NCBI RefSeq assembly: GCF_000004075.3
Contig: NC_026657.2
Span: 27,622,408 to 27,686,407 of the forward strand
DNA: 64,000 nt
From: Cucumis sativus
Taxonomy: Eukaryota > Streptophyta > Magnoliopsida > Cucurbitales > Cucurbitaceae
Reading direction: 5' to 3'
The notes under the pieces: model-generated
Database searches by the model: none
Seen by the model: only the letters and a program-made list of their open reading frames with translations
What the model was told of the DNA's origin: nothing
Shown here: positions 1 through 10,388 of the stretch, piece by piece
Layout: each line of letters starts with the position of its first letter
How positions within the stretch are numbered: the first letter of the stretch is position 1
Position numbers and translations under genes: made by a program

Positions 1-2382
1 AAATATTAGAGATTGTATTCATAATATTTAATATTTATCAATATAACAAAGTTCAATTCTATGAAATATATTTCTTCGAAATCTCGTGTAAACAGTATGG
101 AAAAAAGATTTATTTTCATACATTCTTAATATCATTTTCATGGGCACAACCAAACAAAGACATCCTTAATTTTCAAATGCATCATTATTTTCTAACAATG
201 TTATTCTCATTCCAATTTCTTCCTCTCTAATTGATAATAATGAATGAAAATGTTATTTTCTTTGTAACTTAACTTTAAAATTAATTAAAATAAATGCATA
301 CTAAATAATGTGAATCTAAAACATAAAAATAGGAACAACAGCTTTTTAAAAGCAGGTTTGAGAGTGAAAATAAATAAAAAAAAAATTAAATTACAAATAA
401 CTTTTTCTAAGAAGGATAAATAAAGTGGTAGAGAATTCCAAAATTTAACTTGTAAAAAGAAAACTTTAACCCAACAACCTATGTTATCAACGATGTCCTC
501 ACTACCGCTACACTATAAGATAGTATATTAAAATTCATAACTCGAAAGAAAACGTGTCCTTAGTCCTTTTATGTATCTGCATATGTATAATTAGATAAGT
601 ATCGTAAAGTTGATTGAATGCTCAAAATAAAAGATGATCGTTATTTATAAAACTTTTTATGGGTCTCTAATGAATTTGTGTCTTAGTTTAATTTCTAAAG
701 TTAAATCTAATGGAATTTTTTTAATTTAACCAAATTCGTGTTTAATGAACTTGAATTAATGTGATGTTAGGTTGAACTTCCACATGATTCAAATGAATCA
801 AATGGTATATGAAGCCAACCCCATAATTGATACTATATATTCTATATATTTTTTAATTTCCCAAATTTATCCATATAAATATAGCTATTAATTAAAATGT
901 GAAATTTATGATTGGTCCAGATTTTGAATGATCAAACAAAAATAAAAAGATTTGAATTCCTTGAAATTTCTGTGCAAAAGAAAAGCAAAACAGAGCACCC
1001 GACACGTGGCAACCCAGTCAGCGTCAAGAGAAAGAGGCCGGACACGTGTACATTTCGGATGAGATAATCACTACATGACCACTCTTATCATCAAAAATTA
1101 AAATCTATTTTTAATTATTGAGAAAAATGTTTTTAATTAGTTTTATATCATTTTTTTAAAAAAATTAAAATTAACAATCCTAGTGATATTGAGAGAATGG
1201 ACTTTTCAGTTGTCTTTTTCCCTAAAAATCTAAAATTATTGGGGGGGGACTCAATAGAATGTGGACTGAAATTTATATTTCCACCACAATTTATAATAAA
1301 AACAAAATTTTATATGAAACCAAATACACCTTAGGTGTTATCCTATTCCACTATGTTGATTGAGAAGTTATAATATAATGGAAATTTGAGGGATAAGTGA
1401 CAATTGAGAAACAAACTAGATCCTGAAATGTAAAAATGATAAAGAAAAAGGTTGGGTTGAAATTTGTGAAAGCAAAATACATTTGATACTATAAATCGAG
1501 TCCAAAATGCTAAATTCAATCATAAAGTTTCATTCAATATTTTTTAAATTTAAATTCTAACACAGCATGATATTTTAAATAAAAATTATAATAAATAACA
1601 TCATTGATTTTTAAATAGTAATTGAGTAGATGGATTAACATTGTCTCAAAATAAAATTCAATAAAACATGTTATGAATGATAATGAATAACTTATTAAAG
1701 TATTATTCTTATAAAAAAAAGAAAAAAAAAGCATCTCTCCGTATAAAAATTCGAAGATAGCAATAAAATTACTAATTATTATTCTAATCGTTGAAAGATG
1801 GATGATTATAATTGTTGAATAGAAGATGTTTACGTGTTGTTTACTTCCTCCTACTATTTGTCACTCTCCAACCTTCCATCACTATGAAGATAAATAATTC
1901 ACGAACCAAAAGATGTATGCTTACTTCAATATACTCCTAATTTACTAACCGTGTTGATAGTTAAAAAGTCACCTATCAAATTTATATTTTATTATAAAGT
2001 CACATCTATTTGTTTATTTTTAAGGAAATAAACCACAAAACAACACCATGTGTTACAGAGAAAGTAAACAATTTGAAGTAACTTTCAACGCCTTAGATGC
2101 AAGAGAGTGAACCAAGCTGGTTTACATGGGTGGGAGAAGGTGAACATCAACAATCTCATACACCATTGACATGCACTCCTCCTTTATCAAAAAGAGACTC
2201 TACTAAGATACAATGGATGTTGGGTGACTAAAGATTGTAAGGCCATCACAGATAGATAAGTAGTGATCCAGGAGTCTCAGCAACCTTCTACCAAGATATG
2301 AATCAATAACCAATCCATTAATCGAAAACGAACTAGTTTAATTCCAATAACCCATCCTTGACCAACAAAGTATATATTTTAC

Positions 2383-2417
<35 letters not shown>

Positions 2418-2630
2418 AGAGTTAAAATGGTTGAATTTACAAGTTAAAGAAAAAGAGGCAAAATTAATGGCCACAAAAATTCCAACAATCCAATCGAACA
2501 AATTGGCCCCATTTCTACCTCTTATCATCTCCACAATGTATGGATAGAGAGACCCATTTCCAAATCCAAATCCAAAACCCCAACTTCATGCGGTAGAAGA
2601 AGAAGAACATCCCAACTTCACTCTCCATCA
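1..2630. other. AT-rich intergenic DNA upstream of L1
   Basis: No open reading frame here looks like a protein; the only one listed by length (1534-1734, minus) is low-complexity. The stretch contains two ACGTG-core boxes near 1003 and 1043, a run of eight G near 1241, and an (AC)n tract followed by about 20 A near 2386-2418. The last few hundred bases should hold the promoter and 5' leader of the L1 gene; a TATATATTTT string at 2371 is the only TATA-like candidate I saw, and it is weak. Confidence 0.6.
1003..1048. promoter_or_regulatory. Pair of G-box/ABRE-like CACGTG motifs
   Basis: Two palindromic CACGTG cores at 1003-1008 and 1043-1048 sit in matching GACACGTG contexts, 40 bp apart, in a locally GC-richer island of an AT-rich region. 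Such cores are the known binding sites of bZIP and bHLH factors. They lie 1.6 kb from the L1 start, so they may serve a gene to the left of the window instead. Function is inferred only. Confidence 0.35.
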
Positions 2631-5145
2631 ATGGCAGCCTGTACTTCCACTCCTCCTTCTTCCCTAATGCTCACTTCTGCTTCTTCTTCTGTACATCCCC
2701 CCCAAGACCTAGCTTCCTCTCTCGTTTCTTTCAAGGCCAAACTACAAATTTCCACCATCAAATCCTTCTCTTCTTCTAACTTCCTCTGCAGATCTAGGAG
2801 ATCACCCGATTGGGTATTTCTTAATTTTCAGAGACGAGCGAGGCAGCATGTGATCGTTGCAGCTTTTGCCGCTGAAGCGAATGTCGCCGAGGTGGAAGCC
2901 GAGGAAGAGGAAGGGGTGGCCGCGGCGCCGACGGCTACTGCGCCTAAACCTAAGAAGGGGAAAGCCGCCTTGCCCCTTAAAAGAGATAGGGTATGTTCCA
3001 AAATCTTTTTCATGGCTACTCTTCGATTTGTTTTTCGATTTGGGTATGGTGATTGGGTTGTGGGTCGTGTTCTATTTCATGGGTTGTGCTTGGAGGAGCT
3101 TGTTTTTCAAGCTTAGAAATGGAGGGTGTTTAATGATCATTTCGGTGGTCTATTGGCTTCATTTTCTTTGGTTTTCCATGTCGTTATTTCATTGTTGATG
3201 TCTGAATTCAATTTGTTGCATGATATGTCAGAGGAGATCAAAGAGATTCTTGGAAATTCAAAAACTGAGGGAAAACAAAAAAGAGTATGACCTCACGACA
3301 GCAATATCTCTGCTCAAGGAAATGAGTAGCACGAAGTTTATAGAATCAGCTGAAGCTCATTTCCGGCTCAACATTGATCCCAAATACAATGATCAACAGC
3401 TGAGAGCAACTGTGAGTTTTGTTTTATGATCCATTTACTGTTGAGGGAAGTTGTAACTTACAAAGAATATGGATATCATTACGTTATTTTGCTTTAATGC
3501 TTTTATGCAGGTAAATTTGCCTAAAGGAACTGGCCAAACTGTAAAAGTAGCTGTTCTTACTCAAGGTAGTTACTAGTTACTTTTAATACTTGATGGACTC
3601 TATCTCTCTCAAACTATGCTATGTTCTTACATTTTAACTAAATCCACCAAGTGGAGTCTCTGTCTGTGGCTAAAGCCTTGTTTGAGAGTTGGGTTTGAAA
3701 CAGTTTTATGTTTTTTTAACAATAAGTAGTGTAAATGTGTTCCAATAACTATTTCCAAAACTTTTTTTTTCTTTACACTGATGACTTGATTTTTTTCAAA
3801 TAAATGAAAAATCAATCACGAATAAAACTAATCTGTACGTTCCCTTTGATCACTGTTCTTAAAAATAGTTTTATGATCAAGAAACTTTTTGGAGTTATCT
3901 TCATGGTGAATTCTAAGCTAAGTTTGGGATGATTGTACCATAATTTGAAGTTCGCACCCTCGAGTTGAGGCCCCCATGAATCTAGACTAGGGTAAAGTTC
4001 AGTCTTGTGGCCTTTGATCTTGGTCGAACTGAATTTTATGTTTTTATACATTTAGATTCCTTTATGCATAATTTGAAGGTTGCACCCTCGAATTCGGCCC
4101 TAGGAGTAAAGTTGGAACGATGAGTTGTTAACCCCGCTATTTGTTTAGCCCAAGGTGTTCATGGGGCCCACAGCTAAAAGATATCAATTTCATGACTTAT
4201 TAACTCCTTATAGGCCACATGCCTAAACAATTTCGCAGACTACATAACTCAGCTCTGTGCCCCAATAGTTGCTTGTTAAAAGGATTTTACTGTTTAGGGT
4301 GTGATCCTAAAAAGTTCAAAGAAATACACAGGTGAGAGATTCGATGAAGCAAAAAATGCTGGAGCAGATTTGGTTGGTGGGGAGGACTTAATAGAACAGA
4401 TAAAAGGAGGATTTATGGATTTTGACAAATTGATTGCTTCCCCAGATATGATGCCTAAGGTATTCCTCAGACTGCTTTACTTCAATCGTTATTTCAATTA
4501 TTTTATCATTGATGTCAATTACTGATTACCTGTATTACAAAGAGTAATAAAACAATATACTTGATTTTCATATTTTAAGTCTTCTCTGCTCATGTCAGGT
4601 TGCTAGCCTTGGGAAGCTCCTAGGACCACGGGGCCTGATGCCTAATCCAAAAGCCGGTACTGTGGCGACCAATTTGCCTCAGGTATCAATGATCTTCTTC
4701 CTGTACCTGCATTACATCCAGATTTCATATCTATTGATTAGAAAAATAAATTCAGAAATTTAGTTGAACCATTGGGCATCACTGATTTCAGGCAATAGCA
4801 GAATTCAAGCAGGGGAAAGTTGAATACAGAGCAGATAAAACTGGTATAGTTCATTTACCATTTGGAAAAGCCAACTTCAGCGAAGAGGACCTTCTCATAA
4901 ACTTGCTTGCTGCCATAGTATGTTCTTGCCTTCTCTCTGTAGCTGTTAGTCTCTAGAGAACAGGTCTCACTCATTTTTTATAAATCATTTTCTTCCAACT
5001 CTGACAGAAATCAATAGAAACCAATAAGCCATCAGGTGCAAAAGGTGTATACTGGAGAAGTGCTCACATATGCTCGTCGATGGGGCCTTCAATTCGGTTA
5101 AATATAAGGGATATGCTGGACTTCAAACTTCCCTCGAGCGCTTGA
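2631..5145 (+). CDS. RPL1: 50S ribosomal protein L1, chloroplastic
   Basis: Nuclear gene for the plastid large-subunit protein uL1, which forms the L1 stalk and helps E-site tRNA leave the ribosome. Seven exons: 2631-2990, 3232-3411, 3511-3565, 4332-4459, 4599-4682, 4792-4917, 5008-5145. All have GT..AG borders, and the frame is kept to a TGA stop; the product is 356 aa, close to the usual plant length. Residues 1 to about 75 are Ser/Thr-rich and basic, like a transit peptide. An acidic Glu/Ala/Pro linker follows, and the L1 domain starts near KRDRRRSKRF. L1 hallmarks seen are [27 protein letters not shown], the strongly conserved [15 protein letters not shown], and [11 protein letters not shown]. 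Exon 4 could be misread as starting further upstream (near 4301); the CACAG acceptor at 4331 restores [14 protein letters not shown]. Identity is secure; the first ATG is the only plausible start. Confidence 0.95.
3939..4113 (+). repeat. Imperfect direct repeat in L1 intron 3
   Basis: The segments at about 3939-3999 and 4068-4113 share CATAATTTGAAG, then a GCACCCTCGA core, and both end in GTAAAGTT, with indels between. The repeats lie in the 766-bp intron 3 of the L1 gene. They look like a diverged local duplication or mobile-element debris; I do not recognise the family. Confidence 0.5.
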
Positions 5146-6228
5146 CGAATAACAGACCTGTAAATTCCTTCTGTTTGTTGAATCAGCCTCAGGTGGACCC
5201 ACTGGGTTATAATGATGCCCAAATGTGAGCAGCATTGGAACCACTATGATAGAAGAAACTAGGAAGAAGAGCGAGGAGACATCAGATAATTATGATTACA
5301 CAGCAACAGGCAATACTGCATAGTCTTCTATACTGACTCACTTTGTATTGATGGTGTTAAGTTCATATCGATCTACTACACTTTGATTGACCTCTCTTGG
5401 GTTTTAAGGGGAAAAAATGATGAATGTACTGAATTGTATTGACCAGTTGCTGCTCTTTTCTGTGGCATATTTGGAAAGTGGTGGTTCTTGTTGGTTCTGT
5501 CATAAAGGGTCATTTGCAAATACAGTTCTATCGATCTAAGTTAATTTCATATTTTGACATGCAAATATGGATGACACATGTGATCAAATTCTAAATTCTA
5601 TTCTTGTTTACGTGCTTTCCATATGTAAATATGGACTTAGATCATCCCAAATTTTGATAAATCATATTCTCAGGCTTCTAGTTTTCTATTTTTGAGCCTT
5701 GAAACTTTCTTGCCGTCAAATATTGACTTCTCTCAATAATTTTACTATGGAACAACAAGCCCTTTGTAATCATAATTCACATTCTTATTACAAGTTGAGA
5801 GTGTTTGTTGACTTGAAATTTAAGTTAAATAACATAACTTTAACAATTACTACAGAAGTTTGTTTATTTATTGAAAAATTTCACCTTATAAATGAGAAGT
5901 TAATAAAATAACTCCATTCTACACACTCCTTGCATGTTTAATATATTTTGGAGTAATTCATGTATGTTTTTGCTTGTTGAACTCCTTGAAGGGCTAATCT
6001 TGATGCTAAATCTATTGACTTGGCCGATTTTTTTTCACACCTTTTTTTTGTCCAAGGATGCGAACGCTTCAATAACATCCGCAAACATTAACATCCAAGC
6101 TTTTAATCCTTCTATCCATTTGCTACAACAAAACTTTGGTGGTTATACAAAAAAAATCCCAAATGCTAAAAAAGAATCCTAACTTTTAAAAGCCCTTTTC
6201 CATTCTTCCTTCTTGCCCCTCTTTGCTT
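5146..6228. other. Intergenic: L1 3' region and sigma-factor promoter
   Basis: Roughly the first 350 bases resemble a 3' untranslated region of L1 (moderate GC, AATAAA-like strings absent but T-rich). The rest is AT-rich and should contain the sigma-factor promoter. Open frames at 5699-5911 and 5934-6182 have no protein-like composition. No other feature is visible. Confidence 0.5.
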
Positions 6229-9186
6229 ATGGCCACTACCAGCAGCTTATGTTCATTACCTGCTCAATCCCCAACTCTCCCATCCATTTCTCTCTCCTCA
6301 CTTCCATCGCTCAAAACCCATCTTCCCCAACAACCCCATTTCCCCTTTCCCCCTTTCTCCACCAAATTAGGACCCAACATTATCAGCAATGACACATTAA
6401 CCCTTCCTCCGCCGCCGGAAGCGGCTGTTCTAGCGGTAGAAGCGGCGGGAGAACATGTTCTGGTGGAGGCCAAAGGGTTTTCTGAAGATTGGAGCAGCAA
6501 AAATGTTGAGAAAATGGAGGAGAGTTGTGTGGGTGATGGGACTGTAGCTTGGAAGAAAAAGAGAAGGAAAAGGAGGAAAGAGGTAGGGGTGAAAGCTGAA
6601 GAAAATTGGATTGCCTTGTCCAGTGGCCCCTTGAGACCTGGATATTTGAGCCCAAAAGAAGAAGCAGAGCTTTGTCTTTGTCTAAAGGTTGGTTTTAGAA
6701 AAGATTTAATGAGTTTTTTTGTCCTTGTCTGTGTCACATTGCCACCATTTACTTCATTAAGGAGCTTACTTGAGGAGATCAGGTAAATGTATGAAAAACA
6801 CTGCAAGAGTCTCTTCTTTTCCCTTTGTTAATACGTGAATATATGTATTTTCTTCTTTATAAAGTGTTTTTGAGGTATCCTAGAAGAAGAAGAAGAAAGA
6901 AGGCTTCTTATTGTGTTGTGGTTTTAAATGCCAGAACTTCAAATTCTTTGTTTTGTTCTCCATTTTGGTTATTGTTGTTAAGTTTTCACATTGTATGCCA
7001 AACTCAATGTATGCGGCAGAATGCTAGTCTATATTCTTGAGAGAGGTCAAAATGAAATTGAAAATTTAGAGGCTTAGGAACCAAGATAGATTTAAGTCTT
7101 TTATCCTTTAGATCATGTAAAATTATTTGCCACGTTAATATATAAAGGAAAGCTCTGCGTATCTTAAACTCTTAACAGGAGGCAGTACTGCTTGAAAACG
7201 TGAAAACTAGAATCATGGAAACTCAAGAGCATGAACCTACAAATAAGCAATTGGCCATTGCAATGGGCACCAAATCAGGGTGTATAGATAGAATTCTTTG
7301 TAGAGCAAGAGAATCAAGAGATCGACTCATTCGATGCTATAGCAAACTGGTGATTTCAATTGCTGCTCCATATCAAGGCAAAGGATTAAGCCTTCAAGAC
7401 CTCACTCAGGTAGGTTGTTGCACGTACTCTTTTGGATTATTGTTTTCTGTGGTTTATTTTGTTCAAAGGGTTTGTTTGTTTTTGTAGGAAGGGAACATTG
7501 GTCTTCTTAAAGGAGCAGAAAGATTTGAACCAAATAGAGGACATAAGTTATCAACTTATGCTTATTGGTGGATAAGACAAGCTATCATTCGAGCCTTGGA
7601 TAAAAAGTCAAGACTTGTTAGACTGCCGGTAAGATACTGACTCAATTGCTCATTTTTCTAATTCTAATTATCATATAGAGGGTCTAGAGAAGAAGCTTCA
7701 AATCACAATAAGTTTTTGAGAAAAAGGTAGCATTTTTTAATACATTGCATATGAATACAATCCATAACCTGTTCAGTTATAAACCTCATCGTAGGCTCTA
7801 CGTATATTGGTAGGTTTTGGTGACAAGCTTTTTATTGGGTCATATTACTTTATTGGAGCCCTTTTTGTGGTTTACCTCCATTTGTTGACTTTATTTTTCG
7901 TATGCACTTGTATTATTTCATCAGGTCAATTGAGAATTTTAACAAAAAAAATGAAAAAGAAAGTTCAGTTGAAAAGATAAACAAAAGTAATGAGCAGCAA
8001 ACTAAGTTGGATTAATGACAAGACTCATAGAAATCAATAAGGTAATAAGTAAGAGACTTTTGTTATATCACCTTTTAACAAAATGGGGAAAAGTAAATCT
8101 GTTTCGAAGATCTGTTTTTTTTTATTATTATTTATTTCCATAACGTTCTGTTTGCTGAGAAATTTAAGCATGGGAAAGTGAGTTGGTAATAACTGAATGC
8201 ATGGGTAGCTCGCCGTGTTCAGGGTCACATGGGTCAGATGGTAGCAAGAATAGCAGAAGAGAATAATCATCTTGGCATAAAGTTATCGAGACCTCCCACC
8301 AACAAGGAAGTTGCTGAATCTCTTAAAGTCCATCTTTCAACCATAAGACTAGTAATGGAAAGGAGCAAGCGCCCAATTTCAATCAATCAACCAGTAAATG
8401 ACCGAAGTTGCTTAACTCTGCAGGTACTACTGTTCTCTTACTAGAGGGGATGCCCACATTTTCATTCTTCTTTATACGTATTGCACAATGACAACATCTG
8501 CAAGGAATGTCACGTATGCAATTGCCTTTTGATCTTTAGGAATCAGGATTTACGATTTTAGTCTCTTTAATGTTCATAAAATTAGTAATCAATGACATTT
8601 CCCACATGCTCATCTACAAGTATAACTAAAGTAATGCCATGCTCTTATCTCCTCTGTTCAACATTTCCAAACGAGAGGTTGAACATCAAATGGATTGCAT
8701 ACCAATAAGATTGGTATACTTGGGGTTTGCTTATTAATATTGGAACGAACTAAGTTGTTAGAAGAAGTTCAAATAATTTTATTTGGCAACTGCCTTAATC
8801 CTAGGTAGATAGCTACCACAGAAAATAGTAGTTAACTTCTATGGTTATGTTTTTGTTTCAGTGACTAAGATATGATGTTGAAACAATTCTTTGTCAATGT
8901 TGTGCAGGAGATCATGCCTGGACCAGACAATTTGACACCAGAGAATATGGTAATGAGAAAACTGATGAAACAAGAACTGAAGAGGCTTCTTAATACTCTT
9001 AGCAAAAGAGAAGCACGCATATTGAGCTTATACTTTGGCCTCAATGGAGAGATTCCTCAGTCCTTTGAGGAGATAGGCAAGTCATTGAATCTCTCTCGAG
9101 AGACAATTCGACAAACCAATATTGCCACATTGTCAAAACTAAAGAAGACCGACGTTCTAGACTATCTTAAAGATTATCTAGTGTAG
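6229..9186 (+). CDS. Plastid RNA polymerase sigma factor (sigD/SIG4-like)
   Basis: Nuclear sigma-70 factor that would direct the plastid-encoded RNA polymerase to chloroplast promoters. Five exons: 6229-6687, 7179-7409, 7488-7628, 8223-8423, 8908-9186; 436 aa. Start is ATG at 6229; the in-frame TTG at 6223 was not used. Residues 1 to about 60 are Ser/Pro/Leu-rich, like a transit peptide; a Lys/Arg-rich patch (KKKRRKRRK) follows. [10 protein letters not shown] opens the conserved core. Region 2 is clear: [38 protein letters not shown]. Region 3 begins [13 protein letters not shown]. Region 4 covers residues 375-424 with the helix-turn-helix [17 protein letters not shown]. The length is nearer the short plant SIG4/sigD than SIG1, 2, 3 or 6 (500-570 aa), hence the tentative subtype. 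The region 4.2 recognition helix departs from the usual SRERIRQIE. Family is certain, subgroup is not. Confidence 0.9.
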
Positions 9187-10388
9187 ATATTTCAAGCTAT
9201 GATAAAAAGTTACAAGTAAAGATTTGATTGGATAGACTATTGAAGGATGTTGAAGAGTATTAATTGTATGCATCAAGATTTAAATCTATCTTTGGTACAT
9301 CAAAGGAGTTATATGGGCTGCAAACAGTTGAAACGGATTTGATCGATATATGTAGAAGATCGATCGAGTAACTGGTCTTTTGTTTGCTGGTGTAAATAAG
9401 AAATAAGAAACCAAATCAATTGATGTTTACTTGATGTATTGCCTTGTTTTGTAAAATTAAACATGTTGACTTAAAAGTTTATGATACAATTGATAGTTGC
9501 TTGTAGACACTGTATCGACTAAGTGCATAATCCTGGAAAACGATATCGAGCCTGTGGCAAACAAATTTTGAAAATTTAGATTTAGATTTTTCTTTTTTTC
9601 TTGGTTCATCAGAGATTTGAATCATCATGTTTGGTTGGCTGCAAGGCCAACACACACACACAGTTGTGCCAAGGACTCTGTTGAATCAAAGCTTCTCAAT
9701 ATATCCTAAATCAGCCGGATTTTTACTCATGCATATATACAAGGACTCTGTAAGTCAAATCTCCTACGTGATATCCTAAAACGTCATTTAATTACTTTTG
9801 ATTTTAGTTCACTTTGATCTTTTCACTTTCAAATTTTTCATTTGTAAACACATTTCAATTTTTGTTCATTTTAGTATCTGAACTTTTTTAAAAAATGTTT
9901 AGTTTAGTCCTTGTATGTTCATTTTTGTTTAACTTCCAAATATTTAAATAGTCATTTTACAAATTTCAAAGACAGAAAATAAACATTTTACAAGTACCAA
10001 TTTAGTAAATTAAAATAAATAATTTAAAAGTGTAGTATTGAAGAGGGTAAGACAAAAACATTTTGAGACGACACTTTTCGGAAGTATTAGGATCTAAACA
10101 TCGTTTTTATTCCTTTTGACAAACAAGACGATCACTTAAAATGATTAAATAATGAGAGTACAAGTAATCATATTTTTACCGTTGAAAGTATATATACAAT
10201 AGCGTCAAACAATAAGTATACACATAACAATTATCCCTACAGGAAACTACAACCTTTTCTACTACCAAGAGATTTAGGACAGGAAATAATGCATTCGGCT
10301 CTTACACTGACATACATAAGAGAACATAAAGAGTATAAACAAAACAGATGGGAAGGCTTCATCTGATAAATTTCAAAGCTCTGTATTC
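9187..10388. other. Intergenic between convergent sigma factor and UPF0114 gene
   Basis: Holds the 3' untranslated regions of two convergent genes. It includes an (AC)n stretch near 9651-9662 and AT-rich DNA. I see no gene, and the short minus-strand open frame at 9479-9661 is not protein-like. Confidence 0.5.

Noticed and set aside
1241-1248. Run of eight G as a quadruplex candidate
   Set aside because: Only a single G-run; no additional runs close enough to form a quadruplex.
6264-6806. 180-aa minus-strand open frame opposite sigma-factor exon 1
   Set aside because: It is the antisense shadow of a Ser/Pro-rich coding exon; no family features and no splice continuation.
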